Source: Scatophagus argus
Taxonomy: Eukaryota; Chordata; Actinopteri; Scatophagidae
Reading direction: 5' to 3'
NCBI RefSeq assembly: GCF_020382885.2
Contig: NC_058502.1
Span: forward strand, 4,690,001 to 4,754,000
Length of the DNA stretch: 64,000 bases
Part shown: positions 34,164 to 44,882 of the stretch, piece after piece
Position numbering within the stretch: position 1 is the first letter of the stretch
Layout: each line of letters opens with the position of its first letter
Position numbers and translations under genes: made by a program
The notes under the pieces: model-generated
The model's database searches: none
Told to the model about the DNA's origin: nothing
Seen by the model: the letters and a program-made list of their open reading frames with translations, nothing else

Positions 34164-36555
34164 CTGAAGGAGAAGCACACACACACACGCACACAGAGAT
34201 GAGTGCAAACACAGACAAACACTAACAGCTTTCAGCATCTTTAAGTGGTCTGATTTGGTGAAACACACACTGATAAACACACACACACTCACACTGTATC
34301 ACCATGTGTGAAAAACACGTGAAGGTGAACTGAAGAGGAAGCTGGACAGATGGGTACGTGCACACACAAACATGCAAACACACACTGCGTCATCCCAGAG
34401 GCCAGGGGGTATGAACTGGACAGATGGGGAAGGACGCACACAAACAGTGATGTCAAGGCAGACGAGTTTACTTCTAAGAATCTTTACTCTCTCTTTCTCC
34501 ATTAAAAAGAGAAGCTAAACATCCATCCATCCATCCATTTTCTATGTGGCTTATCCGTCAGGGTCGCGGGGGAGCTGGAGCCTATCCCAGCTGACTACGG
34601 GCGAGAGGCGGGGTTCACCCTGGACTGGTCGCCAGTCAATCGCAGGGCCAACACACAAAGACAGACAACCACACACTCTCACACTCACACCTAGGGGGCA
34701 ATGTAGAGCAGCCATCCATCCATCCATCCATTTTCTATACCGCTTATCCGTCAGGGTCGCGGGGGAGCTGGAGCCTATCCCAGCTGACTACGGGCGAGAG
34801 GCGGGGTACACCCTGGACTGGTCGCCAGTCAATCGCAGGGCCAACACACAAAGACAAACAACCACACACTCTCACACTCACACCTAGGGGCAATTTAGAG
34901 CAGCCAATTAACCTAATGTGCATTATTTTTGGTATTGTGGGAGGAAGCCGGAGAACCCGGAGAAAACCCACGCAGGCACAGGGAGAACATGCAAACTCCA
35001 CATAGAAGGGCCCAGACCGGGATTCGAACCTGGACCGGGATTTGGCTCGCCTTGGACCCTGCTATGAGGTGACAGTGATAACCACTGCACCACCGTGCCG
35101 TCCGAGAAGCTAAACATGTTTTTTTGAACTTTTAAATCAGATGGCAGGACTTTCATTGCCACAGCACCAAACAGCTGCTTCTTTCAAGCGTCTGCGTATG
35201 AAGCTGAGTAGATTTGGCCCCCAAACACTGGGGACAAATTATGTGGTTGATGTTTGAACCAAAACACAATGCACATTCATGCTGGTGGAATTTTAGTGCT
35301 TGACAGGCGAGTGTTTGCGTCACATGAGTGGTTTGAAAATCACAGCATCTTTTAACTATTTTTTTTTTTCAGGTGAAAAAAGGCAAAGAGTCTTTTTTAT
35401 GCTTGGGTTTTGGACCGTTGCTCACACATAACAGGACTTTTAAAGACATCACAATGAACTCAATGTGAAAATGTGGTTTTATAGACTGAAGTGTTTATCC
35501 AGAAAACAGCCTACAAATTGTCTGACAGTGAAAAGAACTATACCCACAGCGACAGCACACATCTGGTACGTAGTACCATAAGTAAGACATTTAAGTGTTA
35601 GATGGACATTTGAGTCTGGCATGTGGTCCATTTGTTCCTAATGAAGATGTAAATCTTTTAAAATGCATTGAATACTTTAATTTTGAAAGGCCTGAATAAT
35701 TTTCCATTCAGCCGGACACTATTTTTAGCAAATCTTACTGGAGCAAATAGTGTATTCGTTGGTGACTGCTTTCAGCCACGTCACCCAGGAAAACAATGAT
35801 GTTTGGATCTGGTTTCATCTGTTCAAGTGCCGCAACAGTACTAGTGAATTATTCCTCATTCAAGGAGGTATGAAGGGGATTCTGTTGCTCAAATATCAGA
35901 CTTCTTCAAGTAATATGATCAATATCATATAGAAATCTCATAGTAACCATCAATATCACCAAGCTGGAATCAATGGAACTGAGTTTGTTACACACAACTG
36001 AACTGATTACTTAATAAATGTTTTTATTTATTTATTTTTTTGTTTGTTTTTGCAAAACCATGTTTGGCTCACCTTGATTTTGAGAGAGTCCTCACCTATC
36101 ATACCAGTAGCTGAGGTTTAGACAGAGTAAATATCTTTATCCAATCTCTAAGACGGTTTCCATGTTGCCTGGAGTTTGTCTTCTCCCCCAGCCGGACAGG
36201 AAACCAAACAGACGCTCCTCTGATCCTGAACCCTTGCTGGCTATGCAGTGATTTTTGAATGTTGGACTTCTCTCGCCTCTGCCTCCAGATTAAAGTTAGT
36301 TTCCTGCCCTGTGTGTTACCCATACCTGGATGTTGATCTGAACTGGCTGCCTCTCTCCACTCTTGGTGTGCGCCACCCCTTCTGTGTCGTACTGGCCGGT
36401 GTAGACCACCGCCTGCGGGTCTTTAGACTGCTGCTCCAGAGGGAAGGTCACCCCACCCACACTCATGGACCTGAGACGAGTACACAAGACATCTGCCGTC
36501 TGTGGTCTCACATTCACATGAGCATGTGTGGGAATGTCACGATAACAGATAGATG

Positions 36556-36621
<66 letters not shown>

Positions 36622-38034
36622 TTATTGGTCCCGAGGGAAATTCAAGAATTCAATTAGATGTATGTATTAAAAATAACCCACACAATTTAAAAAAAAATGA
36701 AAAATTAAAAAACACTAACTAATAGATGATGAGTTCAGTGTCTGCTGTGAAGATCAGCTGTGAGCTTCATACTCACTGTTGCTGCCAGGATTTCACGTTG
36801 ACAGATCTTTAGTGAAATCGGTCTTCAGCTGCGTTTCATGCTCCAAATTGAACGCCTATGCATCATCACGTCTGACCTATTTTTATACCGGAGCGCATGT
36901 TGCAGCGCATTTATTTTTACAGGCTGATATTTAGAAAGACATCACTAATCCTTATTTGGAGACGGATGTACAACATCGTTCATTACATAATCATGAATTG
37001 TAGGCAAATCACAAGAGGGCGGAGACACAAAACCCAAACGTGGAGTCCTAATCTGTGGTGGATTTGACTTGCGGCCAGTTAGGGGTTTATGCTGCCTTCA
37101 AGCGCTCCTCGTAAAATTAAGCCCACGCTTGAAAATATGACTTGTTGAGTACTTAAGTACAGAGCTTCTGATAAAAAAAATTAAAAAAAACTAATCATGG
37201 CAACAATATCGCAGTGTGATTCTAACATGAAAATGTGTCAGAGCCATTTGTAATGGATGTTTTCTCTACAGTCTGGAAAAACCTCCACTTTTCTTCCTCT
37301 TCATGTAACGGCCATATCTCCGAGCGTACATGAATGCAGTCTGTGAATGAATCTGTGCTTACCTTCTCAAAGAAAAATCGGTTAAATTAACCACTATGAG
37401 AGCATGCAAGAAATGAGCATCACGCTCACTTTCAAAAACAATCAAGAAATGTGTTTAAGCTCTGTGGCATTAAAAGGGAAAACACGAGCGTACGTCCTGC
37501 CGAGGAGGCGGACAAAGACGAGATTGTTAAAAAGCAACGAGGCTATTTTACCAAATCAACAAAAGAAACTGCCAACATTCTGCAAATGAAAAATAAATAT
37601 TTACAGTTAACAACTTCATTATATTAACAGACAACCACCGCAATCATTCGGAAAGCTCCATGTGCATTTCTGCCTTCCATTTCGTTCATTAGACCAAGTG
37701 AATCAAGTGATCTTTGTGACATCTTCCAGGAAGAAGTTTAAGGAAGATATTGTCCTGTCGATGTGTTTGTCTTCTGGAATGGACAGGTTTAACACCGCAG
37801 TTTGGGTTATGGCAGGATCATTCATGTCTGTAACAAATATCGCAGGGATACCTACGTGGCCTCGACCGCTCCTGGCTTAATGACCACCTCGATTTTGTAT
37901 TTGGATCCGGTCAGCAGCTTGATGGTCCGGGTCTGTCCGAACCTGGCGCCGTCGGACTTGAAGTGCACCGCGGTGTTGTTGGGAAGCATCTTCAAGGAAA
38001 TCCCAATTTTGACGATCTGAGGGACGTCGGCCAT
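33999..38034 (-). CDS. cnrip1: CNRIP1, cannabinoid receptor CB1-interacting protein
   Basis: Small cytoplasmic protein that binds the C-terminal tail of the CB1 receptor and dampens its constitutive signalling. Three minus-strand coding exons (37856-38034, 36326-36470, 33999-34163) join to 489 nt, 162 aa; human isoform a is 164 aa. Recognisable segments are [20 protein letters not shown] (exon 1), [20 protein letters not shown] (exon 2) and [20 protein letters not shown] with [19 protein letters not shown] (exon 3). All splice sites are GT-AG. The C-terminus is EMFV; human as I recall ends ESFL, which is noted in the findings. Teleosts have two cnrip1 copies; the a/b assignment is not possible here. 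Confidence 0.96.
34509..34522. repeat. SINE target-site duplication, left copy
   Basis: GAGAAGCTAAACAT, identical to 35104-35117 on the other side of the SINE. Confidence 0.9.
34523..35103 (-). mobile_element. tRNA-headed SINE with duplicated tail, flanked by 14-bp target-site duplication
   Basis: Read on the minus strand, the head near 35103 has a perfect polymerase III box A (TGGTGCAGTGG, 35082-35092) and box B (GGTTCGAATCC, 35020-35030). A conserved body and tail follow, ending in (ATGG)n at 34716-34735. A second copy of the roughly 190-bp tail follows at 34523-34713, with only a handful of differences. The whole unit sits between two copies of GAGAAGCTAAACAT (34509-34522 and 35104-35117). 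The family is widespread in teleosts; the Repbase name is not known to me. Confidence 0.88.
35104..35117. repeat. SINE target-site duplication, right copy
   Basis: GAGAAGCTAAACAT, matching the left copy exactly over 14 bp. Confidence 0.9.
36326..36470 (-). CDS. cnrip1: cnrip1 coding exon 2
   Basis: Completes Thr, then [20 protein letters not shown] and on to [10 protein letters not shown]. The acceptor CTCAG is at 36471-36475 and the donor is GTATGG. It is 145 nt. Confidence 0.95.
36471..37855 (-). other. cnrip1: cnrip1 intron 1
   Basis: 1.39 kb with a (GATA)n tract and an adjacent GATCCC-type tail (36547-36655). Nothing coding was seen. Confidence 0.8.
36547..36655. repeat. (GATA)n microsatellite with TTTATTGGTCCC-type tail
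   Basis: About 73 bp of GATA/GATG units run straight into 'TTTATTGGTCCCGAGGGAAA', the combination seen at the 3' ends of common teleost retroelements. This suggests the repeat was seeded by an insertion. Confidence 0.8.
37856..38034 (-). CDS. cnrip1: cnrip1 coding exon 1
   Basis: [20 protein letters not shown]... to ...KPGAVEA plus two bases. The donor is GTAGGT (37850-37855); using the next GT would bring in an in-frame TAG, so this donor is required. Confidence 0.94.
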
Positions 38035-38300
38035 GTTTCCATATAGCTGCTAAGTGAGCGATCGGAGGGGATTGTGGGGTGTGGGTGATAGGTCGCAGGT
38101 GTGGATCAGTTCACGCAGACGGAGAAATGCCGTGCGAACAAGTCCACAGCATTGCGCACAGCAAGGGGAATTGCGCCGCGGCGCGCTCCGTAATCCCGTC
38201 CAACCTGCAGCACAAGACTAATCCCAACCAATGCTCTCTCCCTGAAAATCTCTCACGCCCTCACCCTCTTTCCAACTGTCCCCACCCTCCCTCTGCCCCC
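38035..38300 (-). promoter_or_regulatory. cnrip1: cnrip1 5'UTR / promoter region
   Basis: Upstream of the cnrip1 ATG, with a CpG-dense core at about 38166-38197. The transcription start is not determined. Confidence 0.5.
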
Positions 38301-40900
38301 TCGTCTTCCTGTTTCCCTCCGTCTTTAACTAACTTAATGAAGCATCAGCTCAGATCTCCCGTTGGATTTCAGCTGGTTGTCCGACGTGGCTGTCGCTGTC
38401 CGTGGTGCTTAAACTCTGCCAATTAAGACTGTGGAACATGAAGGACAGGGACGTGTACAGGAAGAGCACCACCAGCTCTTTGTTGACGTTTAACTTTATA
38501 TGGTCATTTGTAGTATTTAAATGTTATTTTTTTCCTGATTTGGCCTACCTTCCACTGATTGAGGTAGCTGACCTCTAGTTGTAAATGAGTCAGTGTTAGG
38601 CAAAGAACAAATACGAGTCTAATAATCAGTCACCTTATAGTCACCATAATCCACACCTGCGACCCATCACCCACACCCCCTAAACAGTCTAATAATCCAG
38701 CATCCACCCTGCAGTCTACTGTCAGACACCACAGTCTACACAGAGAGCAACATTTTCTATCCAGTGAGATCCGTATGGGGCGGTTGCAATGCCTCACGAA
38801 GCCAGCTAAAGAAATCTCTTAAATAATCTTCACTTATGCTCATACACGGATCTGAAGCTGAAGCAACCTATAACAAAGCAGAACAAGCCGCTGGAAGTCA
38901 AGGTTGGCTACGGGAGCGTTTCTGGGCGTCACGAAGTGCGCTCCAACACTACTGGCAGATCCGCTTCAGAACAGAGAAAACACTGTCAGCTTTCACTCAC
39001 CTGCTTGGGTTTCTTATGCATGAAAGTTGTGTGTGTTCACTGGTGTCTTACGGAATGCAAAAATCCCTTTTTAAAATCTACTAACAAAATGGTGACTAGA
39101 CATAAATAAGAAAGCTGTCGGTATAGTGAAAATGTTTTTGAATTCATTAGTTCTTTTCTATGTCTGAGTCTGTGTTATTGTAATATCTCTTTTTTCGTTT
39201 TATTTGTTTCTTACTGTTCTGAATAGTGATTGTAGCCTATTGCTGCACACTAATATCACCACCTCATGGCGCTGTTGCCTTGTTTGTATATTGTAGATAA
39301 TTACAAGTTGCCCACAAATTATAGTAGCCTACAGTGACAAAACAGCATCTTAAAAAATTAGCCTCACTGTAAAGCTGTAGCTATCTTGAGAAAAAAGGAG
39401 GAAACAAAAGAAGATCAGCGTAAATGGTCGGTGTTGTTTCTCCCTACCCTGAGTAACCCTACATAGTCATTTAATAATAAAATTATTATTAAAATACAGA
39501 CAGGATCTATTTAGGAAATCAGTCCATCAATCAATCAATTTAACACAATCCGATAAATCCAGACATTCAACACTGATTGCCGAGGGCTTTTTGCCAACCC
39601 CTGTTGGAGCTTCTCCTGTAACGCCCATGTTTGACCACTAGAGGTCAAGCTTTGATCACAGCAGGTGAGACCCTCAGCCCGTCTCAGTTTAAAGCATGTT
39701 CAGCAGAGTCTGATCATTTTACAGTAGGTCAGTGACGCACATGATGCCGTCATATTGCTGACATCACGACGAGTCTTGGATGAAGGAAGCCAAAAAGTCA
39801 ACATCTCTACAAATAGTAATAATGATAATACTTTCAGGTGCGGACTGCCACAAAACAGAAATAATGATAACATCACAGTTTTAATAATTTTTTTTCCCAC
39901 TTTGTTGCTGACAGTTGAGTCTCTGTTAATTTGACATATTTGATTTTTACTTAAGTAGAGTTTGAAAAGACATAGCCAGACAAAAAAAGCTACGCTGGTC
40001 ACATGGTCCGTCAATAAGGAAGAGAGTGACGACATGACATAATACGAAAGCGTGTTCGGCTCCGGGCTGGGATAGTCTGAGACCGAGCAGACCTCCGTCC
40101 CCGTCCTCCAGCTGCTGAATCCGCCACTGTTCACTGGAAATAATCTCGGCGTGCTGTTCAGCTTCGGCCAGTTCACTGATGGAAGTTTAAGTGTGACAAA
40201 CGGTAGCCTACTCATGCATTGTGAAACCCGTTTCAGAATGTTTTCAGTGATACCAGCAACTGCGCGTCCAGTTCCCTTCTAAAGTTGGCCTGAGGCGCAA
40301 AATAAGAGACCTTATCGTCTTTCAAGGGTTTCAGAGATGAACTGTAGGGGTGGCAGATCTTCGCAGCGTGCTGGCTTTATTCACTGACATAAACACATCA
40401 AAACGATCAACCAACGTGAGAGTTTTGGGCAGCAGGCATTTCCTCGCCTGCGTAAAACTTGCGTCATCCGTTCCCTGGTGTCTTCTGACGCTTCTTCAGT
40501 TGAAATGTATTATTTATGTTGAAATATATTGATACTGCCACAATTGTTCGAGATCACCTACAAATCCAGTGGTTCTCGTGGTGCTGGCTGTGCTGTGCCC
40601 TTCTGCGTTCGTGCGTAAAAGACAAATACAATTTGAGGCAGCACCGGCAAGCTCCACACACTTTGACAGAAAGAAGCAAGACGGCGAGTTAGAGTGAGTA
40701 GGGGGAAGACAGTGTGGGAGGGTGGGAGAGAGCCCTCCCCCCGCCAAATGTCTCGATGGATCCACTCCTTCTTAACGCAACTCTTGCCCAGGCTTGCGCA
40801 GATGGCCAAAGTGTCCAAACCTGACTGTGAATCTGCTCAAACGGCCACGGGATGACAAGATGAGAGCAGATTAGATATTTAACTCTTCACACGCTGCTTT
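38301..40900. other. intergenic DNA between head-to-head cnrip1 and kcnq5
   Basis: About 2.6 kb without recognisable coding sequence. A long open stretch on the minus strand (39700-40215) has no family resemblance and is not called. A palindrome-like CTCF/nuclear-receptor-type motif lies at 39631-39648. Confidence 0.7.
39631..39648. promoter_or_regulatory. CTCF-like / everted nuclear-receptor-like motif
   Basis: TTGACCACTAGAGGTCAA. Bases 39635-39646 match the CTCF core CCASYAGRKGGC at 11 of 12 positions. The same bases also form an inverted TTGACC-N6-GGTCAA. It lies between the divergent cnrip1 and kcnq5 promoters. Motif evidence only. Confidence 0.3.
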
Positions 40901-41012
40901 CTTTTGTTTCGTGTTGAGTGCAGTTCAAAGTAGCCAAACATCCTCTGGCGAAAGAGCATTTGGCTACATGTGAATGTCTGCCGGTCTCCCAGCGCACTGC
41001 GCTGGTGATGCC
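40901..41012 (+). promoter_or_regulatory. kcnq5: kcnq5 5' leader with upstream ATGs
   Basis: Contains ATG-TGA at 40968, an in-frame ATG at 40974, and an out-of-frame ATG at 41008 overlapping the main start by context (ATGCCATG). The last opens an 18-codon reading frame ending inside the coding exon. The transcription start is unknown. Confidence 0.5.
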
Positions 41013-41353
41013 ATGCCGAGAAGTAACACCGGCGACGAGAGTGGTGGCACCGGACTCTGGCTGAAGACCTCAACGGGACGCCGGGTGCAGGAATACCCAC
41101 TGAAAGATGTGGAATCTGGGCGGAGGACGATGAATAACGCGGTGCGAGTCGGGGACGGTCTTCTGTCTCCCACCGCTGCAGGTGCGGTGGGAGCGGAAAG
41201 GAAGCAGGGCGCCCGGCTCAGCCTGCTGGGGAAGCCGCTGACCTACAGCGCGCAGAGCGGCCGCAGGAACGCACGGTACCGGCGGCTCCAGAATTATCTC
41301 TACAACGTGTTGGAGAGACCGAGGGAGTGGGCTTTCGTCTACCACGCTTTCGT
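41013..41353 (+). CDS. kcnq5: KCNQ5 (Kv7.5) voltage-gated K+ channel, first coding exon
   Basis: Encodes 113 residues plus two bases: the cytoplasmic N-terminus and the lead into S1 of a Kv7 M-current channel subunit. The start [16 protein letters not shown] parallels the MPRHHAGGEEGGAAGLW start I recall for human KCNQ5. It is followed by [25 protein letters not shown] and [20 protein letters not shown], ending YHAFV at donor GTGAGT (41354), the usual exon 1 end of KCNQ genes. The KCNQ5-type N-terminus favours KCNQ5 over KCNQ2-4. An in-frame upstream ATG at 40974 would add 13 residues, but the MPR start agrees with the family. Later exons are not in the window; the family is known for a very long first intron. 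Confidence 0.93.
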
Positions 41354-42786
41354 GTGAGTACTTGGACTTTTGACCACTTTGCAGCAGAGCTAGACAGCAT
41401 AAGGCACTTAAAACATCTTTCACCCACTGTTCATTCTTTTGAATGGGACAACAGTTTCCCCAACATCTGAAGGCTGAATTTAAAGGTTTAATGTTTCAGA
41501 ATGTTTCAGTGAAAAATGGTTTAATGTTGGATTTAAACAAAGTGAAATGGAATCATGCTACACACACACTCACACACATGTCATGATACCGAACTGATTA
41601 GAGTTGGATGAGGATGTGATTTCGATACTTTCTTCATTTCTTTTATTCTCTCACATAAGCAGTTCCATCTCCCTCCAGGCTGCACACGTGAACGCAAACA
41701 CGTGCAAATGAATAAAAAACACAAATACACACTTTCCTTTCCCTAATTTTTATGGTCCTGTGGGTTAGATTATCCTCACTGTGACTATTATTGACCAGAT
41801 TTCATTCATCTGATGACTGAGTTATCTGCATCTCAGTACAGGATTTCTCTTGAATGTGTCACCTGTTGCACCAGCTGCAGTGTGCAGAAAACACAGGTGA
41901 CTCAGAGCCTGAAACAATCCAGATTTAATTTAAACACGGGCTGCAGGTGCGTGTGCTGGTATGTGAAGGTGTTTTGTGTGTGATATTGCACACCCAAATG
42001 CTGAAACTGCATGCAGAATCAGGAAATCAGACGCAAGCATGATATTAGCTCCAAGTTCTTCCTTATCTTTGCGTAACAGTAGAAGCTCCAACAGATTTGG
42101 GCCTCTTTTGAAAGGTGCAAGCTGTGGACTGAAAGGGTTGAATCTGATATTAACTGCCACTCCCGTGCTGCTTCTGAGTCTTTCATCACTGGTTTGGACA
42201 GGGAGAAGAATGAGTCTGGGAAAAGTCCTGCAGGCTGACATGTTTCAGTGGTTAAACTCAAAGCAGCCTTCAACTGCAACGCTCTGGTTTTTCTGGTGTG
42301 ACACGGCTCCTTCATGGCCAAAATGCACATCCATGAAACATCCAGTTTCCTCTTTCTTCTTACCATTTCAATTAACCAATCAGGAGATTATTGCTAACAT
42401 TCATTCCAAATGTTCCCTGTTTGTGCCTGTCTAAATTATAGGTTTAGTTGTTCTGTTGTCCTGGTGGTGTTTGTGTACCCAAAACAACAAATGTTATCTT
42501 GTTGTGGTAACAGAGATAATCTGCAAGATCCCTTTGTAATTTTCTTTTCTTTTCTTTCTTTTTTTTTTATTTGCTGTGCTGTTTTTACGCTGCACATCGA
42601 GCATCGAGCTCACCTGTCGAGCAAACGTTGTGGGAGGTGCTGATGCGACTTGATGGTTGGCTTTCCTGTGTATACTCAGGAATGGATGCAGTCAGTGCTC
42701 CCTGTTAGCAGTGTATTTAAAACACCAGTCAATGTAAAATGCATCATGTCCTGTATGGCTGAAGATATTTCAGAGGAAAAAAGCTA

Positions 42787-43330
42787 CACTGTGTAGACAA
42801 AAGTATTGGGACATCTGACCACAACACCAGCAGGGACTTTAATGACATCATAATCTAAATGCATAGACAGCTTTACAGTAATAACAGCTTCCACTCTTCT
42901 GGGAAGGCTTTTCGCAAGATTTTGGAGTGTTTCTGTGGAAATTTTTGCCCATTCATTCAGTAGAGCATTTGTGAGGTCACACACTGATGTTGGACCAAAC
43001 GGCCTCACAATCTCCGTTCCAGTTCATCCCAAAGGTGTTGGATGGGGTTGAGGTCAGGACTCTGCGTGGGCCAGTCAAGTTCTTCCACACCAAACTCATC
43101 CAGCCATGTCTTTATGGAGCTTTGCTTTGTGCACTGGGGCACAGTCATGCTGGAATAGAAAAGGGCCTTCAACAAACTGTTGCCACAAAGTTTGAAGCAT
43201 AGTATTGTCCAAAATGTCTTGGTGTGCTGGAGCATTAAGATTTCCCTTCACTGGAAGTCAGGGGCTGAGCCCAGCATCTGAAAAACAGACCCTTAAAGAA
43301 GTGTTCCTGGATACTTTTCTCTACATAGTG
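42787..43330 (-). mobile_element. Tc1/mariner-type nonautonomous transposon, both ends present
   Basis: 544 bp between TA dinucleotides (42785-42786 and 43331-43332). Both ends carry the inverted repeat: CACTGTGTAGACAAAAGTAT on the left and its decayed counterpart ending CTACATAGTG on the right. The minus strand encodes only the C-terminal transposase part: HDCAPVHKA, a frame change, SIKTWLDEFGVEELDW, then the Tc1-type SPDLNPIQHLWDELERRL block with its final acidic position. The N-terminal DNA-binding and first catalytic region are absent, so it cannot move by itself. Confidence 0.88.
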
Positions 43331-44745
43331 TATCGGACTGGGAATGTTTTGTTACACAGGGACTTGGTGTCTCATTGAAGATCAGATTCTGTATGGACAC
43401 AGCTGTGGTTATGTAATGAACACTGTCTTTTTTCTTATTGCAGTGCATCTGTCTGTGCATATACAGTGTATATATGCAGCATATGCATTCAAACACATAC
43501 ACCAGCGTGGTTGGAGTGATGAAATACCACATCCCCACCCCTTTCAGAAATCTTGTTGGGCGAGGAGTGCTGTGAGAAGGAGGATGTGGAGCTGTCAGAG
43601 TTGGGGCTGTGAAGCCGGATGTTGACGTTTTATTTGCTCAGGCGGGACAGCTGAGGTCGCAGGGGTTAAGTTGTTGCATCTGCTCACAGCCGCGGTCCGA
43701 AATGTACTGTTGAAAAGCAAGATAAAGAAACCTCAGAGAGATTTGTACAATAATCTCACTTTGAGGGCAAATTGGCAGAAAGTAAAGTTTGTTTTTTACG
43801 AACTTTAAGGCAGAAAATATATTTTGAAGGTTCAGACAGAAATCGTGGATGTGCATGTAACTTCTGTGCAAACACGTTTTACTCTCTGATGTTTACTCCG
43901 CAAATACCCAGACAGCCTGCATGTGTGTACGCAGGGTATTTTATTAGCATTAATGTGGCGAATGATCTTGATCTTACAGTTGTTGTGTCGTCCTTTTTTA
44001 CACTTTAGACGTTTAGATATGATATCCCAGATCCACTGCCACTACTAAGAAATGTAGGCAGAGGCAATTTTGTCCCCTTTGCTTCACCACATTAGAACAA
44101 ACAATGATTTTAACCATAGTCTTGATTATCAAAAAATGACTTTATGTAAGGGCATCAGGTGAAAAAAAAAACAAAAAGATGGAGACCCCTCAGAATATTT
44201 TTGACAGTCACAGTGATTATGTGGCATCTTGATTACAGAGGCTGGGACACTTTGTTTTGTTGCAGCTATCTTGGTCTAGACTTTCGACTTTTGATTTATG
44301 GAGGTATTTTTACATGAGTGCAGATTGTGTTAGTGATCACAGAAAAATATGTTGCACTTACATTTGCATACTTTCCAGTGATTTTCCAATTGCTCTGGCA
44401 CTTGCGGTCTTAGAGTCTTCACATATTTATGTCGGTTCCTGTGTGAGTCTCGTGTGTTAAGGCCTTGACATGCCACTACGCCAAAAGCGATCTGCAAAAA
44501 ACAAAAAAAAACAAAAACAAAACAAAAACAGACCACAAACACTATTTGGCCAAGGTCCTATTTCAGAATCTAATTGGACTCCTGTAATTACCATTTACCA
44601 TTACCATGACCATTTATGGCACAAAAAAACAAATACACTGCAACGGAGTAATACTTGTTTATACATTCAATTACTCTACTAATGTTTTAATGGCTTATTT
44701 GAAGGCAAACATTTTCTGCCTTATCCAGGAGAAGCAGAGCTTCTT

Positions 44746-44804
44746 GGGAGTCTAATTGGAATCTGCCGCCTCAAAAAATCTGCAGGTCTCCTTATTAGAC
44801 TCCC
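44746..44804. repeat. 11-bp perfect inverted repeat, 37-bp spacer
   Basis: GGGAGTCTAAT at 44746-44756 and its exact reverse complement at 44794-44804. It lies in a possibly regulatory stretch that also has a palindromic CRE at 44875-44882. Confidence 0.6.
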
Positions 44805-44874
44805 TTTAGCAGTCGTTCATTATCATCACACGGACGCCATTTCACAGTGGACCCAAGTGTAAAATCCACTCATG

Positions 44875-44882
44875 TGACGTCA
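44875..44882. promoter_or_regulatory. palindromic CRE in kcnq5 intron 1
   Basis: Exact TGACGTCA, 70 bp from the inverted repeat. Motif evidence only. Confidence 0.35.

Larger units (their letters stand above)
34164..36325 (-). other. cnrip1: cnrip1 intron 2
   Basis: 2.16 kb. CA-rich repeats lie next to exon 3 (34176-34300), followed by the SINE insertion at 34523-35103. The rest, 35118-36325, shows nothing recognisable. Confidence 0.8.

Noticed and set aside
35020..35092. Possible tRNA gene from box A and box B
   Set aside because: The spacing and lack of a cloverleaf, plus the SINE body, tail and target-site duplication, show a tRNA-derived SINE rather than a functional tRNA gene.
39700..40215. 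171-codon open frame on the minus strand between cnrip1 and kcnq5
   Set aside because: Its translation has no recognisable domain, low-complexity hydrophobic patches and no supporting exon structure. It looks like a chance open frame.
41070..41427. Minus-strand open frames antisense to kcnq5 exon 1
   Set aside because: These are shadows of the GC-rich real exon on the other strand.
41976..42434. 152-codon plus-strand open frame just after kcnq5 exon 1, with overlapping minus-strand frames
   Set aside because: No homology recognised. It lies in the intron and its composition is that of noncoding DNA.
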